This document shows positions 1-16,231 of a DNA stretch of 64,000 bases, one piece after another; within the stretch, counting starts at the first letter, position 1, and the number at the start of each line of letters is the position of its first letter. The notes beneath the pieces are model-generated. The model was not told where the DNA came from. It saw only the letters and a program-made list of their open reading frames with translations, and ran no database searches. A program made the translations under genes and the position numbers. Source of the stretch: Brachynemurus nebulosus. Lineage: Eukaryota > Arthropoda > Insecta > Neuroptera > Myrmeleontidae. The stretch covers positions 21,698,877 through 21,762,876 of the forward strand of contig JAPWDM010000005.1 of assembly GCA_035578155.1 (NCBI GenBank), in the 5' to 3' direction.

Positions 1-60
1 CTTTATTGAACTGGTCGCGGTTATGAATAATCGTGCGAGGACTAACTAAAAATGTGCTAA
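1..60. repeat. Dispersed repeat fragment, shared with 44881-44940
   Basis: The first ~50 bases resemble 44881-44930: both have a lead-in of type TTAYTGAAC, then GTCGCGGTTAT, then CGTGCGA, in the same order and spacing. This points to a diverged interspersed repeat cut by the window edge. No terminal inverted repeat or coding potential can be assigned. Confidence 0.35.
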
Positions 61-1013
61 CAAAGCTATATTATCACGATACTGTACTTTTTTTAAGGGT
101 GTAATTTCCGCATCACACGATTCGAATTGTGTTGGAAAATGACGTAACTCGTGGCTCTGTTGCAGGAACATCTGCTTGATTTCAAACATAGCACTTGTTC
201 TATTTCCGTGCTTGTTTCTCTGCCATGTTTAATCATTAACCAATAAGAAAGTCGTAATTCTCACCTGGACACCCGCTTACTCACAAAAAGATATTGGTGA
301 TAAACGCGTGGTGAACTCATTAAAACTATTTGCGGACATAAAGGAGCTGTCACATTATCGAGCACAGCAGCTCACTTGGATCCTAGCAATGAAATCAAAT
401 CTAGCAGCGAAACAAAACGTCATGTGATGCGGGTTTAGAACAATTTTTTTCATCTGCAACCTGAAAAAGAGGTAGCGAAATACATTATTTTATGAAAATC
501 GTATGTTCAACTTGGAAAACTCCCTCTATGCGAAATTATCTCCCTATTTTGTTTTTGTTTTCTTTTACAGACTTTGTTTCTAACTTCGAATAAAATTAAC
601 ATTTGGAAAGTGAAAATCACGTCGAAAAGATATATACGAGTACAGCATTTGATTGAAAAGAAAAATTGATTTCTTTTTTTTAATCTTCATAAAATAATAA
701 TTTATTATATAAAACAGTCCCCTTACATTGTCTCCAATACAATTTATTATTTTTGTTTGTTAGAAAATTTATTTGAATCTTTAACCTTCAGTTGACTTGA
801 ATCAATTTTGACAATTGGAAACCATTTGTAATAAATAAATTTGTCCTTATTTTTAATAAATAATAAAAATTAATATCAATGGTTAGTTATATAATGAATT
901 ATAAATTAATGCTGAAAGAATGTCTACAATTACAAACATCATCAAATATAAGCCACACGTTTCAATATATTTGAAGTGTTAAATATATGACTATTAATAT
1001 GTATATTACGCTC
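61..1013. other. AT-rich sequence, no gene seen
   Basis: No open frame over 60 codons and no inverted-repeat pair was found. The sequence becomes more AT-rich from about 660 onward, with several short poly-T and poly-A runs. Confidence 0.5.
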
Positions 1014-1429
1014 AAAGATCGAAATCGCTCATTGAGCGAAAAAAACGACCACAATGCGTTGTGGTCCCTTATTATCATCTACAACGCGAAATTCGTGTTG
1101 TGGCACTTGTAAGAACAGCCACAACGCGTTGTGGCTAACTCAAAAAGGCTACAACGCGAAATTCGCGTCGTGGCTTTCATAAAATTTGACCACAATGCGA
1201 TGTGGTCATTTAAAAGAGCCACAACGCGTTCTGCATGGTTAGTTGATGCGATTTTAGTTTTCAATTTAGTTTTACAAGTGCCACTTTATTTAGTTTAGTA
1301 TTTAGTTTTAGTAGTTTAATTTAGTTTTTACATAAGTGCTACAACACGAATTTCGCGTTGTAGATGATAATAAGGGGCCACAACGCGTTGTGGTCGTTTT
1401 TTTTCGCTCAATGAGCGATTTCGATCTTT
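1014..1429. mobile_element. 416-bp inverted-repeat element with internal ACAACGCGTTGT palindromes
   Basis: The ends are long inverted repeats. The left end begins AAAGATCGAAATCGCTCATT; the right end is its reverse complement and stops at CGATCTTT. Each arm continues through a GCGTTGTGG block and a TTATTATCATCTACAACGCG block. The interior repeats the palindromic word ACAACGCGTTGT or close variants about every 35-45 bp. No target duplication is clear at either edge. The 61-codon frame on the minus strand (1079-1264) is only a reading of these repeats. A non-autonomous foldback or MITE-type element is likely; the superfamily cannot be named. Confidence 0.7.
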
Positions 1430-4001
<2,572 letters not shown>

Positions 4002-4869
4002 CACGGAGAGAAAATTCATAGAAAGATTACTGTGCTCAGCACTACAATCGACGTGTAAAAGGCGAACATATTCAATTTTGTACGGTAAAAATATAAAAAT
4101 TATAATTAATCATAGAAAATTTAAAGGAAAGAATATTCTTTCCGTAATATTAGCTCCGTAAAATTTGTAAAACAGCACAGTAAAAAGTTCCATTTCCGAC
4201 AGAAATATATTTTTTAATTGTTTTTCTTACAAAAATTACCATGCCGTCTTATAATTATTCAAACGCTATCTGCTAATAGTAGAAAGAAAGAAAGAGAAAG
4301 AAGGTATCAACGCTGTTGAAATGTACCCCACTCATACATGCAAGTCATATAGCCAGGCTGGTGAATGGTGTGACGACCAACTTGGTCGGACCAAGCACCT
4401 TGATTCATCAGACTGTCTTACAAGCAGCAAGCAGTATTCATTACACTGTCTTACAGGACGGACTGTCACCGTTTAATTCATCATTTTATTACTTCACTAT
4501 CTTCAGTATTAGAGTATATTGTTGCCAATCATTTTTGTATGCATCATAAAGAATCGAAGGCCGGAAAAGATCGGGCATCTTCGAAGTTTTTCGGAGCAGG
4601 TTTGAATACGTATATTGTTCCGCAGTGCGTACAGCCCAACCAACATAAGGTTGCGGCTCAGATGTGCAAATGAAAGAGTACGACAACAAGAATTAAACTA
4701 TAACATATATGCATAAGAGTGTGGCAGAAGTTGTGTTAGCACATTAAATTTTACCATGCTAGCACAACAATTTTTATGAAGCCATGACTAATACTTTTTA
4801 CGTTATAAGAGAGGATGGTAATTTTTCTGAAATTTTATCTACAAAAATTATATGATTTTTCTCTCCGTG
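4002..4869 (+). mobile_element. 868-bp TIR element, copy 1 of the CACGGAGAGAAAA family
   Basis: The ends are inverted repeats: CACGGAGAGAAAATTCATA on the left, and the reverse complement of CACGGAGAGAAAAATCATA on the right. TA flanks both sides (4000-4001 and 4870-4871), as expected for a TA-duplicating transposon. A second copy lies inverted at 51095-51955; both share internal blocks such as ACTGTGCTCAGCACTACAAT next to one end. The 77- and 66-codon frames here overlap on opposite strands and are not conserved between copies, so the element appears non-autonomous. TA flanks alone in AT-rich DNA do not prove the superfamily. Confidence 0.8.
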
Positions 4870-4870
4870 T

Positions 4871-5572
4871 ATTGTTAGCCAGAAACCGTATATTTTGATA
4901 TCGTTTGAACTCTGTCACAGCACATACTTTTAAAAATTAATTAATGCAAACATTTTTTACACTTGGTGGTTACATTCCTTAAGAATTTCTTAGACAGACG
5001 ATCGTGGACCTAACGGTCATGGACAACACAACTCTAAATCCGCCTCTAATCACAGATAAAAACATAATTCATCATCTATAGAGCTTTAAAACTCTAAATC
5101 AGATCCGTTTCTTAATATTTTAAACTTCCAATAACTATCTCATTTTACCTTGGGAACTTACAATAAATGACACAGACAAACGTTTATTATACAACCTTCA
5201 TAAATTCATTCATATATCTACCGTTACCTGAAAATTTCACCATAAAACCGAAATCTGTAATCGATAAGTCCAGCAGTTTGAAGAAAGGATGTCAGAGAAA
5301 ATGAACATTAATAGGGAGGAAGGGAAAGGGAGAAGGAAAAGATAAATGAATGACTAAATGACGTCATTGACTAAATGTTTGAATAAGTCATACAACAAAC
5401 ATTTATATGAATGGTAAGTTTATGGTACCAACATAAGAACATAAGTATCAAGTATGTAACTCACCTATAATACATTTATAATACCTCCGTTACAGCATCC
5501 TACACAACATAGCAAATTTTCCAGGACTAATTAATACAATTTTTAGAATGTTACAAAACGTTAAATATGATA
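4871..5572. other. AT-rich spacer
   Basis: No gene. A stretch around 5460-5540 (ACAGCATCCTACACAACATAG) resembles 13110-13150, so a diverged dispersed repeat may be present. Confidence 0.4.
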
Positions 5573-5783
5573 CCGTCAAACGCGACTATTTGAAAACGGT
5601 GGGGCTATTTGGAACAAAAAAAGAAAAAGATCTAAGCTCTTATATCTGATTGATTTCTGAACGATTCATAACGTTAATGCATCTTTAATAGGGGATGTTT
5701 TTTAAGAGTTTAAATCTTTTTTAAAATTCTTCTTTAAGAGTTTAAATCTTCTTTTTTTTGTTCCAAATAGTCCCGTTTGATGG
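5573..5783. mobile_element. 211-bp MITE with CCGTCAAACG ends
   Basis: The left end reads CCGTCAAACGCGACTATTTG. The right end, reverse-complemented, reads CCATCAAACGGGACTATTTG and continues GAACAAAAAAA. A second AACAAAAAAAGAA block sits inside the left arm. TA lies on both sides (5571-5572, 5784-5785). The size and absence of coding sequence make it a MITE. Its TA-CCGT start matches the elements at 32401 and 52754. Confidence 0.75.
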
Positions 5784-5870
5784 TACCATAATTATTATAA
5801 TACAGCATATCCTTTTTATGCGGTCGATAGGGACCACATACAAAAAAATACTCAAAAAGTTCATAAATAG

Positions 5871-5874
<4 letters not shown>

Positions 5875-5948
<74 letters not shown>
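5875..5948. repeat. (AT)n microsatellite, ~74 bp
   Basis: A pure alternating AT tract. The 63-codon frame over it is an artefact (alternating Tyr-Ile). Confidence 0.95.
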
Positions 5949-5951
<3 letters not shown>

Positions 5952-6069
5952 CACTCCAGATTGTAAATAATTGTATTTAATAGAAAATACATAACTCATA
6001 ACGCTCAAAATCTCAAGATTTCCTTAGAAGTTGCTTTTCTATTAAAATAAGAAATGTAAAAAAGCATTA

Positions 6070-6293
6070 ACTCGGCAATTCCCAGTGTCACCTGTAGGTG
6101 ACAGACATTTTTAATTGTAAACTGTATTAATTTGTTTGTTTAACTTATAGTATAGAGTTGTCACAAGAAAGAAATATAAAGTCATCTATTAGCCTTCTAA
6201 TGGTGGTAACAGAACGTAAAGATTTGATTATCTTATCGTTGAAAAAAATTAAAAACATCTGACACCTCCAAATAACTCTGGGAATTGTCGAGT
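6070..6293. mobile_element. 224-bp MITE with ACTCGGCAATTCCC ends
   Basis: The left end is ACTCGGCAATTCCCAG. The right end, reverse-complemented, is ACTCGACAATTCCCAG. TA is present on both sides (6068-6069, 6294-6295). Subterminal GTGTCACC and its reverse-complement partner GACACCTCC extend the arms weakly. There is no open frame. A TA-targeting (Tc1/mariner-type) MITE is the most likely reading. Confidence 0.75.
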
Positions 6294-6876
6294 TAATTTA
6301 CGCTTGAGAACAAAATAAAGCATTTATTTCATTTTTATATAATATTATAAAAATTATGATAAGTGCATCTCTTAAGAAATTTAATGATGCAATAACATAT
6401 TCTTTTACAACGTACTGAGGACTAAATGCTTAAAAACAATCAATAAGTAATTTTGTCGCAAATTAATGTTTAAATTTCTTACTTTTTCTTGCTTTTTATT
6501 CATATTATGCACTTAAATGGGCATAGAAAAGCCGCACAGAAAAAAACCGCATATAAATGGTTCAAGTACTAATGGAATTTGTGTATCATTTTTTTGTGTC
6601 ATTCATATCATATTAGCCAATAAGACTTATTAGCCACAAGAAAATTCATGTATCTTTTAATTTGCTTCGAAAACCAGTTTACATAGAACGCAATAACTCA
6701 AAAAATCTAGCTTATGTAAATTTCTTGCACTCATTAAAAAAAAAAAAGTGAAAATCTCTTGAGTTCTGGAAACTCATTTTTGTATGTATACTCAAAATTT
6801 GATAGAGCACATCGAAGGGCCTAGGACTTTCAAACTCTTCGCCATAGTTCGTAAAAATTTCAGTTCAAACTGATGG
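6294..6876. other. AT-rich spacer
   Basis: No gene or paired repeat was found. Weak similarity to the copy at 53200 may begin at about 6830. Confidence 0.4.
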
Positions 6877-8865
6877 GTCCGGGTCTAAACGGATATACAT
6901 TTATAGCATGTATGTTTTTATATATACATCGAGTATAACTTCAAACATCGTTAAATGATGCGCGATAAAATTCTGAACACATACATGTCAAAACTAAAAC
7001 AATATAACAATTATGACGAAAATTACATATCTAACAAGTAAAGGTCCCGAGGCCGGACCTATCGATTTCGATGAAACTTAAATATATTGTAGAACACTAA
7101 AAACTAAGGGACACGTATTTTTTTTATCTGCGGAAAAACGGTTTGAAGGGGTGAAATCGCCCTCCAAAAATTGGGGTAAAAATTTAATTTTCCAAATATC
7201 TCGAAAACAGTAAGAGATAGAGCAAAAGTTTAAATTGGCGATATTGCTCTTTTTTAAGGAGCTATCTACTGATATGCAATTTGTTCATATTACATCAACA
7301 GGGGTGGTTGGGGGTTAAAATTTGGGGGTTAATTTTGCAAAAAGGGGGTGAAAAATAAACAATATAAAAATTTTGTTTACAGATTTGAAATCTACGTAAA
7401 AAAATCTAATTGACCTATTTTTGCTCAATGCCCTAATAGTAAGTCTAGGGGTAGTTAACTAGAGGGTGACTATGTCGAATAGTCGTACAATTTGGGTATT
7501 TCAAGAAGTTCTTCTTCATGGAAAATTGCTTAAGACAATTAGAATAACGTAGAAATGAAATTCTCTAATTCAAAATTGAGTTTGAGCAACATTGGAGAGG
7601 AGGTGAGTCACCCTCTTAAATTACATACTAGTTTATATACACTAATTTTTGCTATTAACACACAAAGGTCTTTATTAGGTTTGTTTTTTAATGGATATTA
7701 TAGCTTTCCTTATCGAAAATTATCGATACCGAAAATTACATAACCTAACCTAAAATAACGAAACCTAATAAAAACCTTACATACGATAGTCTAACCTCAG
7801 AACCATCTATTGTGACATTATTACCCCCTGTCAGTGTGTTAATTGCAAAAATTAGTGTATGTAAACTAGTATGTAATTTAAGAGGGCGACTCACCCCCTC
7901 TCCAATGTTGCTCAAACTCAATTTTGAATTCGAGAATTTCATTTTAGTCCAACTTCAGAACCACTTATTGTGACATTATTTTACCCACTATCAGTGTGTT
8001 AATAGCAAAAATTAGTGTATATAAACTAGTATGTAATTTAAGAGGGTGACTCACCCCCTCTCCAATGTTGCTCAAACTCAATTTTGAATTCGAGAATTTC
8101 ATTTCTACGTTATTCTAAGTGTTTTAAGCTATTTTCCATGAAGAAGAACTTCTTGAAATACCCAAATAGTACGATTATTCGACATTGTCACCCTGTAGTT
8201 AAGTACCCCTAGACTTAATATTAGGATATTGAGCAAAAACAGGTCAATTAGATTTTTTGGTGTAGATTTCAAATCTGTAAACCAAATTTTTATACTGTTT
8301 ATTTTTCACCCCCTTTTTGCAAATTTAACCCCCAAATTTTAACCCCCAACCACCCCTGTTGATGTAATTTGAACAAATTGCATATCAATAGATAGCTCTT
8401 TAAAAAAGAGTAATATCGCCAATTTAAACTTTTGCTCTATCTCTTACTGTTTTCGAGATATTTAAAAAATTAAATTTTTACCCCAATTTTTGGAGGACGA
8501 TTTCACCCCTTCAAACCGTTTTTCCGCAGATAAAAAAAATACGTGTCCCTTAGTTTTTAGTGTTCTACAACATATTTAAGTTTCATCAAAATCGATAGGT
8601 CCGGCCTCGGGACCTTTACTTGTAAGTTAGACACACATTTTATTTCTTTGAAAAACTGTAGAATAGTAATCTTGTAAAATGAGATAGTAAATGTTGAAAT
8701 CCGTAATTTTTATTGGTACAGCTATTTAGAGGATGTTTTTTTCTCTCTAATGACGTCAAGAACAAATGTTTATTGTTGCAGGTTAATGTAGAAATTATTT
8801 AATTTGAAGATTGGTGCAAAGTGTCCGGGTCTAGACCCCCTATCCGGGTCTAGACGGTTTTACGG
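6877..8865. mobile_element. Transposon with GTCCGGGTCTA motifs, interrupted by a foldback (copy 1)
   Basis: Segments 6877-7034 and 8623-8865 together match 53229-53655 almost base for base, but here they are split by 1.59 kb. Landmarks shared with the 53-kb copy are GTCCGGGTCTAAACGG, ATGATGCGCGATAAAATTCT, TAATGACGTCAAGAACAAAT and the right end GGTTTTACGG followed by TA. The left ~475 bp of the element, present at 52754-53228, is not recognisable upstream of 6877, so this copy is probably 5'-truncated or rearranged. It has no coding capacity. Confidence 0.8.
7035..8622. mobile_element. 1.59-kb foldback transposon with TAA target duplication
   Basis: Terminal repeats CAAGTAAAGGTCCCGAGGCC (left) and its reverse complement (right) continue into inverted arms of roughly 600 bp. 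The arms hold GGGGTGAAATCGCC, GGGGTGGTTGGGGG and AACTTCTTGAAATAC blocks in mirror order. TAA flanks both sides (7032-7034, 8623-8625), and the uninterrupted copy at 53411 has a single TAA, confirming a 3-bp duplication. The centre of the right arm is tandemly duplicated (about 7800-7945 and 7950-8105, each ending TTTTGAATTCGAGAATTTCA). Small frames on both strands encode the same peptide start (MKFSNSKLSLSNIGE) simply because the arms mirror each other. A TWA-type 3-bp duplication is typical of PIF/Harbinger elements, but no transposase is present to confirm it. Confidence 0.85.
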
Positions 8866-8867
8866 TA

Positions 8868-10413
8868 CTTTTTTATGACGTCATAATGTCAAAGTTTTCC
8901 CATCTTACCCGTAATTCAAATTCGATTGAATATTAAAATGTGGACTTTAAAATAGCCTAATCAATTCAGGTGTAAAAACAACGACATCAAAATATCAGTT
9001 GTTGCATTGCCATATCAGAATATTGCATTACTATCCATTTTTGGCCTGTGTTTAAAATTTCAAGTCTCTATCTCATCAAGAACTCGATAAGAAGATCGTC
9101 TTAAAATCGATTAGAAGATTTGTAACTTGTGAACTCTCCAATGCGAGTTAATAAAAACCGTATTAAAAAAGAAACTAGATCATTTCACTTGAACTTGATT
9201 TATGAAAATGAAAAAACTTTACTTCTCTGACGTTGTGACTGTGAGATGCAATTAATCATTTAAATTAATTAAACATTCGTATGTCATTCAATAATTTTTA
9301 AGGTGTTCAGAATCTGCTCCATCGATGGCTATTTTGAATACGAATTGATTTAAAAGGAAAAACAAAATTGGATATTTAATAATTTTGGCGTAAATTATTA
9401 AATATCCAACGAAAATCTAAGAGTAGACGGATAAATATTTAAAATTATTTACTTTATTGACTTATTGGCTTTTTTAACGAAATTTCCTTTTCAATCATAT
9501 TAAAATTAAATTCATGTTTCAACATTCTCATTTACATAAATTTAATAACAAGAAAAATATTAAATAAAAAAATAAACATCTACTTAAATCAAGAAAAAAA
9601 CCAATTTTTTCCTTAAAACGTGCCTCTACTTGCCTAGTCCTGAATAGTAAAGAACCAGTCGATATTGCAATGAATTTTTGATGATCAAATAAAAAGAAGA
9701 AAGTTAATTTTTTGCTCAAAATTGTAAGTAGATCAAAGTTTAAGAAACTTTTGTTGTATCATAATTTGATATTGGTTAGCATGCAAATTAATATACATAG
9801 TTTGAATATGGCTATACCCACATACTATAACAGTGAATAGTCTTAACACGGAAGTATCTAATTGACCTAATTTTTATTTTCTTTTTTCCACAAGTATTAC
9901 ATACTTGCCCGGGGTACTTTACTTCACTTGATTTGTTGCGGGGCAAGTATATAATATGCTAATATCTATCGATTAACTTTATACTATATAGTTAAAACTT
10001 TTTTAAAAGATATAGCTACAAAAGTATTATTTGCAAAAATGTAATGCATATTCGAAACATTTACAAAATCAATTAAGGAGATATGGCTCGGAGGACATAA
10101 TAAATTCATTTGGTGCTTCAGTTGTGGTAGAACTATAGCTTTAAAACATTTGCATATTGTACATATTAGTGTGATCAAATCATTTTTTTTTATTAATAGT
10201 GGTTTTATTGTGTATTACAACTTGTAAAAATAAAAGTTTATAGATATGACAGAGAATGCAACTTTAAGTGTCAAATTTCGTATAACGAGTATTACGATCC
10301 TCACAAGAAGCTAAATAAAGAGTCTGCCGCACACTCCTTAGCTTCTCTAGTTTTTTTCCTAAGAACCTCAATTGATACTATTTCCGTTAAATGCAATATA
10401 TTATATTATCTGC
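8868..10413. other. AT-rich spacer with one strong hairpin
   Basis: No gene. It contains the perfect hairpin at 9368-9409. A second small inverted repeat (ATACTTGCCC at about 9901, GGGGCAAGTAT at about 9941) spans ~50 bp and may be a tiny MITE. Confidence 0.4.
9368..9409. repeat. Perfect 18-bp-stem hairpin
   Basis: TTGGATATTTAATAATTT pairs exactly with its reverse complement across a 6-base loop TTGGCG. No promoter or gene is nearby that would make it a terminator. Confidence 0.7.
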
Positions 10414-10421
10414 TCCATAAA

Positions 10422-11158
10422 CAGAGTTGTGCGTGTAATTTACTTCGGATAAATTACACAGTTTTTTACATGTAAAAAACTTTGTAATTTACACATATTT
10501 GTTTTGATAAAAAGACTGTAAAAAATGTAAAAAACTAAATTTTTTAAATTTAATAGATATGTAAGCGTTACTGATGGTATTCCATATTTACTGTTGAAGT
10601 ATTTGCTATATTTGCAAAGTAAAACTTAATAATTAAGTAATTTGAAAATTAAAAATATAAATGGGGACAAACAGGAAAAATAAAGGTTAGTTTTGATAGA
10701 GTAGTTTATTTAGGAATTCAATATTAAAGAGATTTTTATTTATTCAGTTAAATTTTATTAAAGGTATCAATGATCTTCATCATCATTATCATCAGTGATT
10801 TTATTGTTATTATAATTTAAAGAGAGATAAATATGTAGTAGTTTTTTTGATCTGTCAGAACTCAGTTTGTTAATTTGGAAATTTAAAGCTTTGTAGTCAG
10901 TTGTGAATGGCCTTCCACCAGCAGAAAATCATTTTTGTGTCGACATTTTGTTTACACGTTTTTTCATGTGAACTTATAAACAAGTAATAACCGTCAAAAT
11001 AAATTGTTTGTCAGTCAAATGACAAATGATTTAAGTATTTTACATTTTTTACAATTTTCTACAATTTTTTACGGTTTTTTACAGTTTTTTACGTATTTTA
11101 CAATTTTTTACATAAAAATGTAAAAAACTGGTTTTTTACATCACATGGCACAACTCTG
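10422..11158. mobile_element. 737-bp hAT-type MITE with 8-bp target duplication
   Basis: The ends are CAGAGTTGTGC and its reverse complement; hAT elements typically begin CA-G. The flanks TCCATAAA (10414-10421) and TCCATAAG (11159-11166) form an 8-bp duplication with one mismatch, the length expected for hAT. Both subterminal regions are packed with TTTTTTACA and TGTAAAAAAC words, in inverted orientation between the ends, which are plausible transposase-binding repeats. There is no open frame of note. Terminal sequence and duplication length together make the hAT call fairly secure. Confidence 0.82.
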
Positions 11159-11166
11159 TCCATAAG

Positions 11167-12181
11167 ATATGAGGAGTCTTTAATCAAATTCTGGAGAAAT
11201 TGTTCTATATTCTTATAATAGAAACAACGCAGAAAAATGTGCTTTTTCAAAAAGCAAAGAAATTTCGTAAAGAATGCATCTATGCAGCTGTCTTTTTAAA
11301 GGAAGCTACAGTAAACCTTCATAAGTACATCCGGCCGTAAAGATTGAACTTTAGCTTTTAGAATCAGTTCAAAAGCACCGATTTTTTAACCCTTTTAAGT
11401 ATTCGGATGATTTATAGATGTATCTTACCAAACAACTTGTTTGATAATGGTCATATTAATCGCAATGTGTCATAAGAATTAGACCTATATAAAATAAAAG
11501 TGTTTTTTTTCTGCAGCCATTAAGTTAAAAATTAAATAATGTTTATATGATTTTGGAAATCTAGAAAGATGAATTCCTTTCGTTTTAATTCTATTCTTTC
11601 AAACACTAGCAGGTTTTTCCTCTCCGCTAAAAAACAAAACACGTCAAATTAATAATTAATTACTATGGTTCATTTCAGTTAAATTTAACCATGCTTCGTC
11701 ACTTTGAATTTAAATAATTTCCGTTTTCTTGGCTTTATCTCTTTTATTATTGCATCTACGTAAATTTTAAATTTGCAGTTTGTTTTTAGAAAAGAATAGA
11801 AGATTTATTTGTTTCGAATATAAGAATTATTTAATCTTTTAACGAAAACTTATGATCAATTGTATATCTGAAATGAGGTATACCTATAAAATTTTTGCAA
11901 CAAAACGCATTTAAATCACACGTGCGTTGCATTCGTTGCATTTGATGTATTTATCTGCAATAAATACTCATTAATGCACACTTCAAAACTGAATAATTAT
12001 TCCGTTACTAAAATCTGCATTATTTATCATTACTTTCATTTACTTAAAATACATAATAATTTGTTTTTTAAAGTGCAGTCATAAATTTCAGTTATAAACA
12101 GATTGATAATAATAATATGAACATCTGGCATTGGTCAGTGCATAGCTACACTAATATTGCTTCGATATCTATTTATACATG
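11167..12181. other. AT-rich spacer
   Basis: No gene or inverted repeat was found between the hAT-type MITE and the pogo-like MITE. Confidence 0.45.
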
Positions 12182-12183
12182 TA

Positions 12184-12366
12184 TAGTCAACTCCCGATTA
12201 TCCGCGAGCATATTATTCACAATAAATACCGTAATTTTCAAGCGAAGTAACATAACTTGTAGTAAAATGTAGAAATTATTAGATTTTGTAAGGTAATTTT
12301 TAGTAAAATATAGAAATTATTAGGTCGGTAATACCTCCATTGGCCCAGGTAATCGAGAGTTGACTG
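12184..12366. mobile_element. 183-bp pogo/Tigger-like MITE
   Basis: The left end is TAGTCAACTCCCGATTATCC. The right end, reverse-complemented, is CAGTCAACTCTCGATTACCT. TA flanks both sides (12182-12183, 12367-12368). The CAGTCAACTC-CGATTA terminus is the kind seen in pogo/Tigger-type elements. An internal tandem duplication of AGTAAAATRTAGAAATTATT accounts for much of the interior. Confidence 0.75.
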
Positions 12367-12368
12367 TA

Positions 12369-13090
12369 TTTAGTTTTTAAAAGGAAATTAATTAATATCA
12401 GTTAGTACAATTTTATGGAACTACTGAGTAATTACTTCAGTTTTTTTATGATTCAAGGAAAATTGAGAAAATTGGACTACAGGAAGTTTTTTTGAATATT
12501 TGCTACATTTTTTTTTTCTGTTAAGTAATGGAATATTTTCTAGTTGTTATTTATTGTTAAAAATATCTCTTGAGTTAGTTGCAATATTAGTGTATAATTA
12601 AGAGATTTTTGTCAAACAAATGATTGACTTTAACACCAGAACGTTTTTAATTGAATGTTATTGGCAACAGATCAGTTATAAACACGTGAATTCAAATGGA
12701 AATTTTTATATGGTGCTGATATACTATGTGTGAATATGTCTTTGCAAATGATTAGTTAACCCATTCACAGCCGACGTATGTTTTTTGTGATGTACGAAAA
12801 ATTCAGAGTCGATACAAAGAAACAAATAAAACACTTTTTGTTTGATTATTTTCTGCAACTTCCGTACACGGACTCTTTCTGTAGCTTACGATGTAATTGT
12901 AATTTTTAATAATGAATATATTAAGGAAATGATGTGGTTGGCCTCTTTTGTAAACAATTACTCTAAGGCAATCTGTTACTTTTAGACAACATCTTGTTAG
13001 TCTAGTTTTTGAGACAACTACTGAATAGTTGCGTCTGACCGAAGGTCAGTTTGACAATTAAAACGGAAGGTGTAATCAGATTTAGAATAC
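12369..13090. other. AT-rich spacer
   Basis: No gene was found. The sequence is less repetitive than its neighbours. Confidence 0.4.
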
Positions 13091-13170
13091 TTGCTGTAAA
13101 TATAATAATACCCCTGTCACAGCATCTGCATAACATAGTGAATTTCCAAAAACTGGACACTGACGGATCT

Positions 13171-13490
13171 CATATAACAACTTGTATCCATCTAAAATAG
13201 TTTAGCTTTCTAACAGTGAAACAATTTTCAAAATCGGTTGAGTAGTTAATTTTTGGTGCTTTTGAGTCCTCAGGATCCTGGCGGATGTCATATAGTATAG
13301 CATATATGTATTTAAAGGATATTAAATTTTTAAAGGCGAAACTATTTTCAAAATCAGTTGGGTTGTCTTATTTTTGCCGCCTTGGGACTCCCGAACCATG
13401 GCAGACGTCATACAACATAACTTATATCCATTTAAAATAGTTTAGCTCTCTAACAGTGAACAAATTTTCAAAATCGGTGATGACGTGTTA
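13171..13490. repeat. ~119-bp tandem repeat, about 2.6 copies
   Basis: Units begin CATATAACA at 13171, CATATAGTA at 13289 and CATACAACA at 13409. Each continues with TATTTAAA-like sequence, a GTGAAAC or GCGAAAC block and TTTTCAAAATCRGT. The first two units are complete and the third is partial. Divergence between units is moderate, so the array is old. Confidence 0.75.
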
Positions 13491-13703
13491 GTTTATTTTT
13501 GTTTTGAAAAATGAAATAGATGTATGTAAATATTGTCATTGTAGTGATCAAAACGATGAACGAAATTTCTTAATTTTTCTCAAAAGCTAGTTCACTTAAA
13601 AGAATGTTTTAAAAGCTTGTCTTATGTAATTTTTTACACTCTTTTCGATGGTGTAAAAGAAAATCCAAAAAATTTTTGAAATCTGGCCAAATGTTGCGGC
13701 TTT

Positions 13704-15755
<2,052 letters not shown>

Positions 15756-16231
15756 TAGTCCGGGAGGCAGCGTTGCAGAGGACACAATCATTTTAGGCCG
15801 TTTAATTCTTATCGCAAACTATTCTTATCAGGTAGTCATCTAATAATCTGAGCGTCAGCTGCTCCAGTAGCGGTGGACCTGATCGTGAGAAAATGTCTAT
15901 TGCGTTAAGAAAAGAGAATCCAAAAACAATTTCAGGTCACTTGAAAATTTGCAAAACAAATGTTCATATGATGATAATAATTTTAAAAAAAGTCAGCTGC
16001 AAAGATAATGGTGGATTATGCATCAGCCGCTTGTATATACCTGTATAAAAATTAATTTACGTAAAGTCATTTCAGGCTCAATGAAATTTTTACAGTTAAC
16101 TCTTCATATCATAAATAAAATAAAAACAACCGTCAGCTATTCTTCCAGTGGTGGTAAGATCGTCAGCTGGGGGATTACAAGTATTGAGCGAACATTTAAT
16201 ATTTGTATGGAGCTATGTCATATGTGATCTA

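Noticed and set aside
7555..7942. Two similar small proteins (MKFSNSKLSLSNIGE) on opposite strands
   Set aside because: They arise from the mirror-image arms of the foldback, not from duplicated genes.
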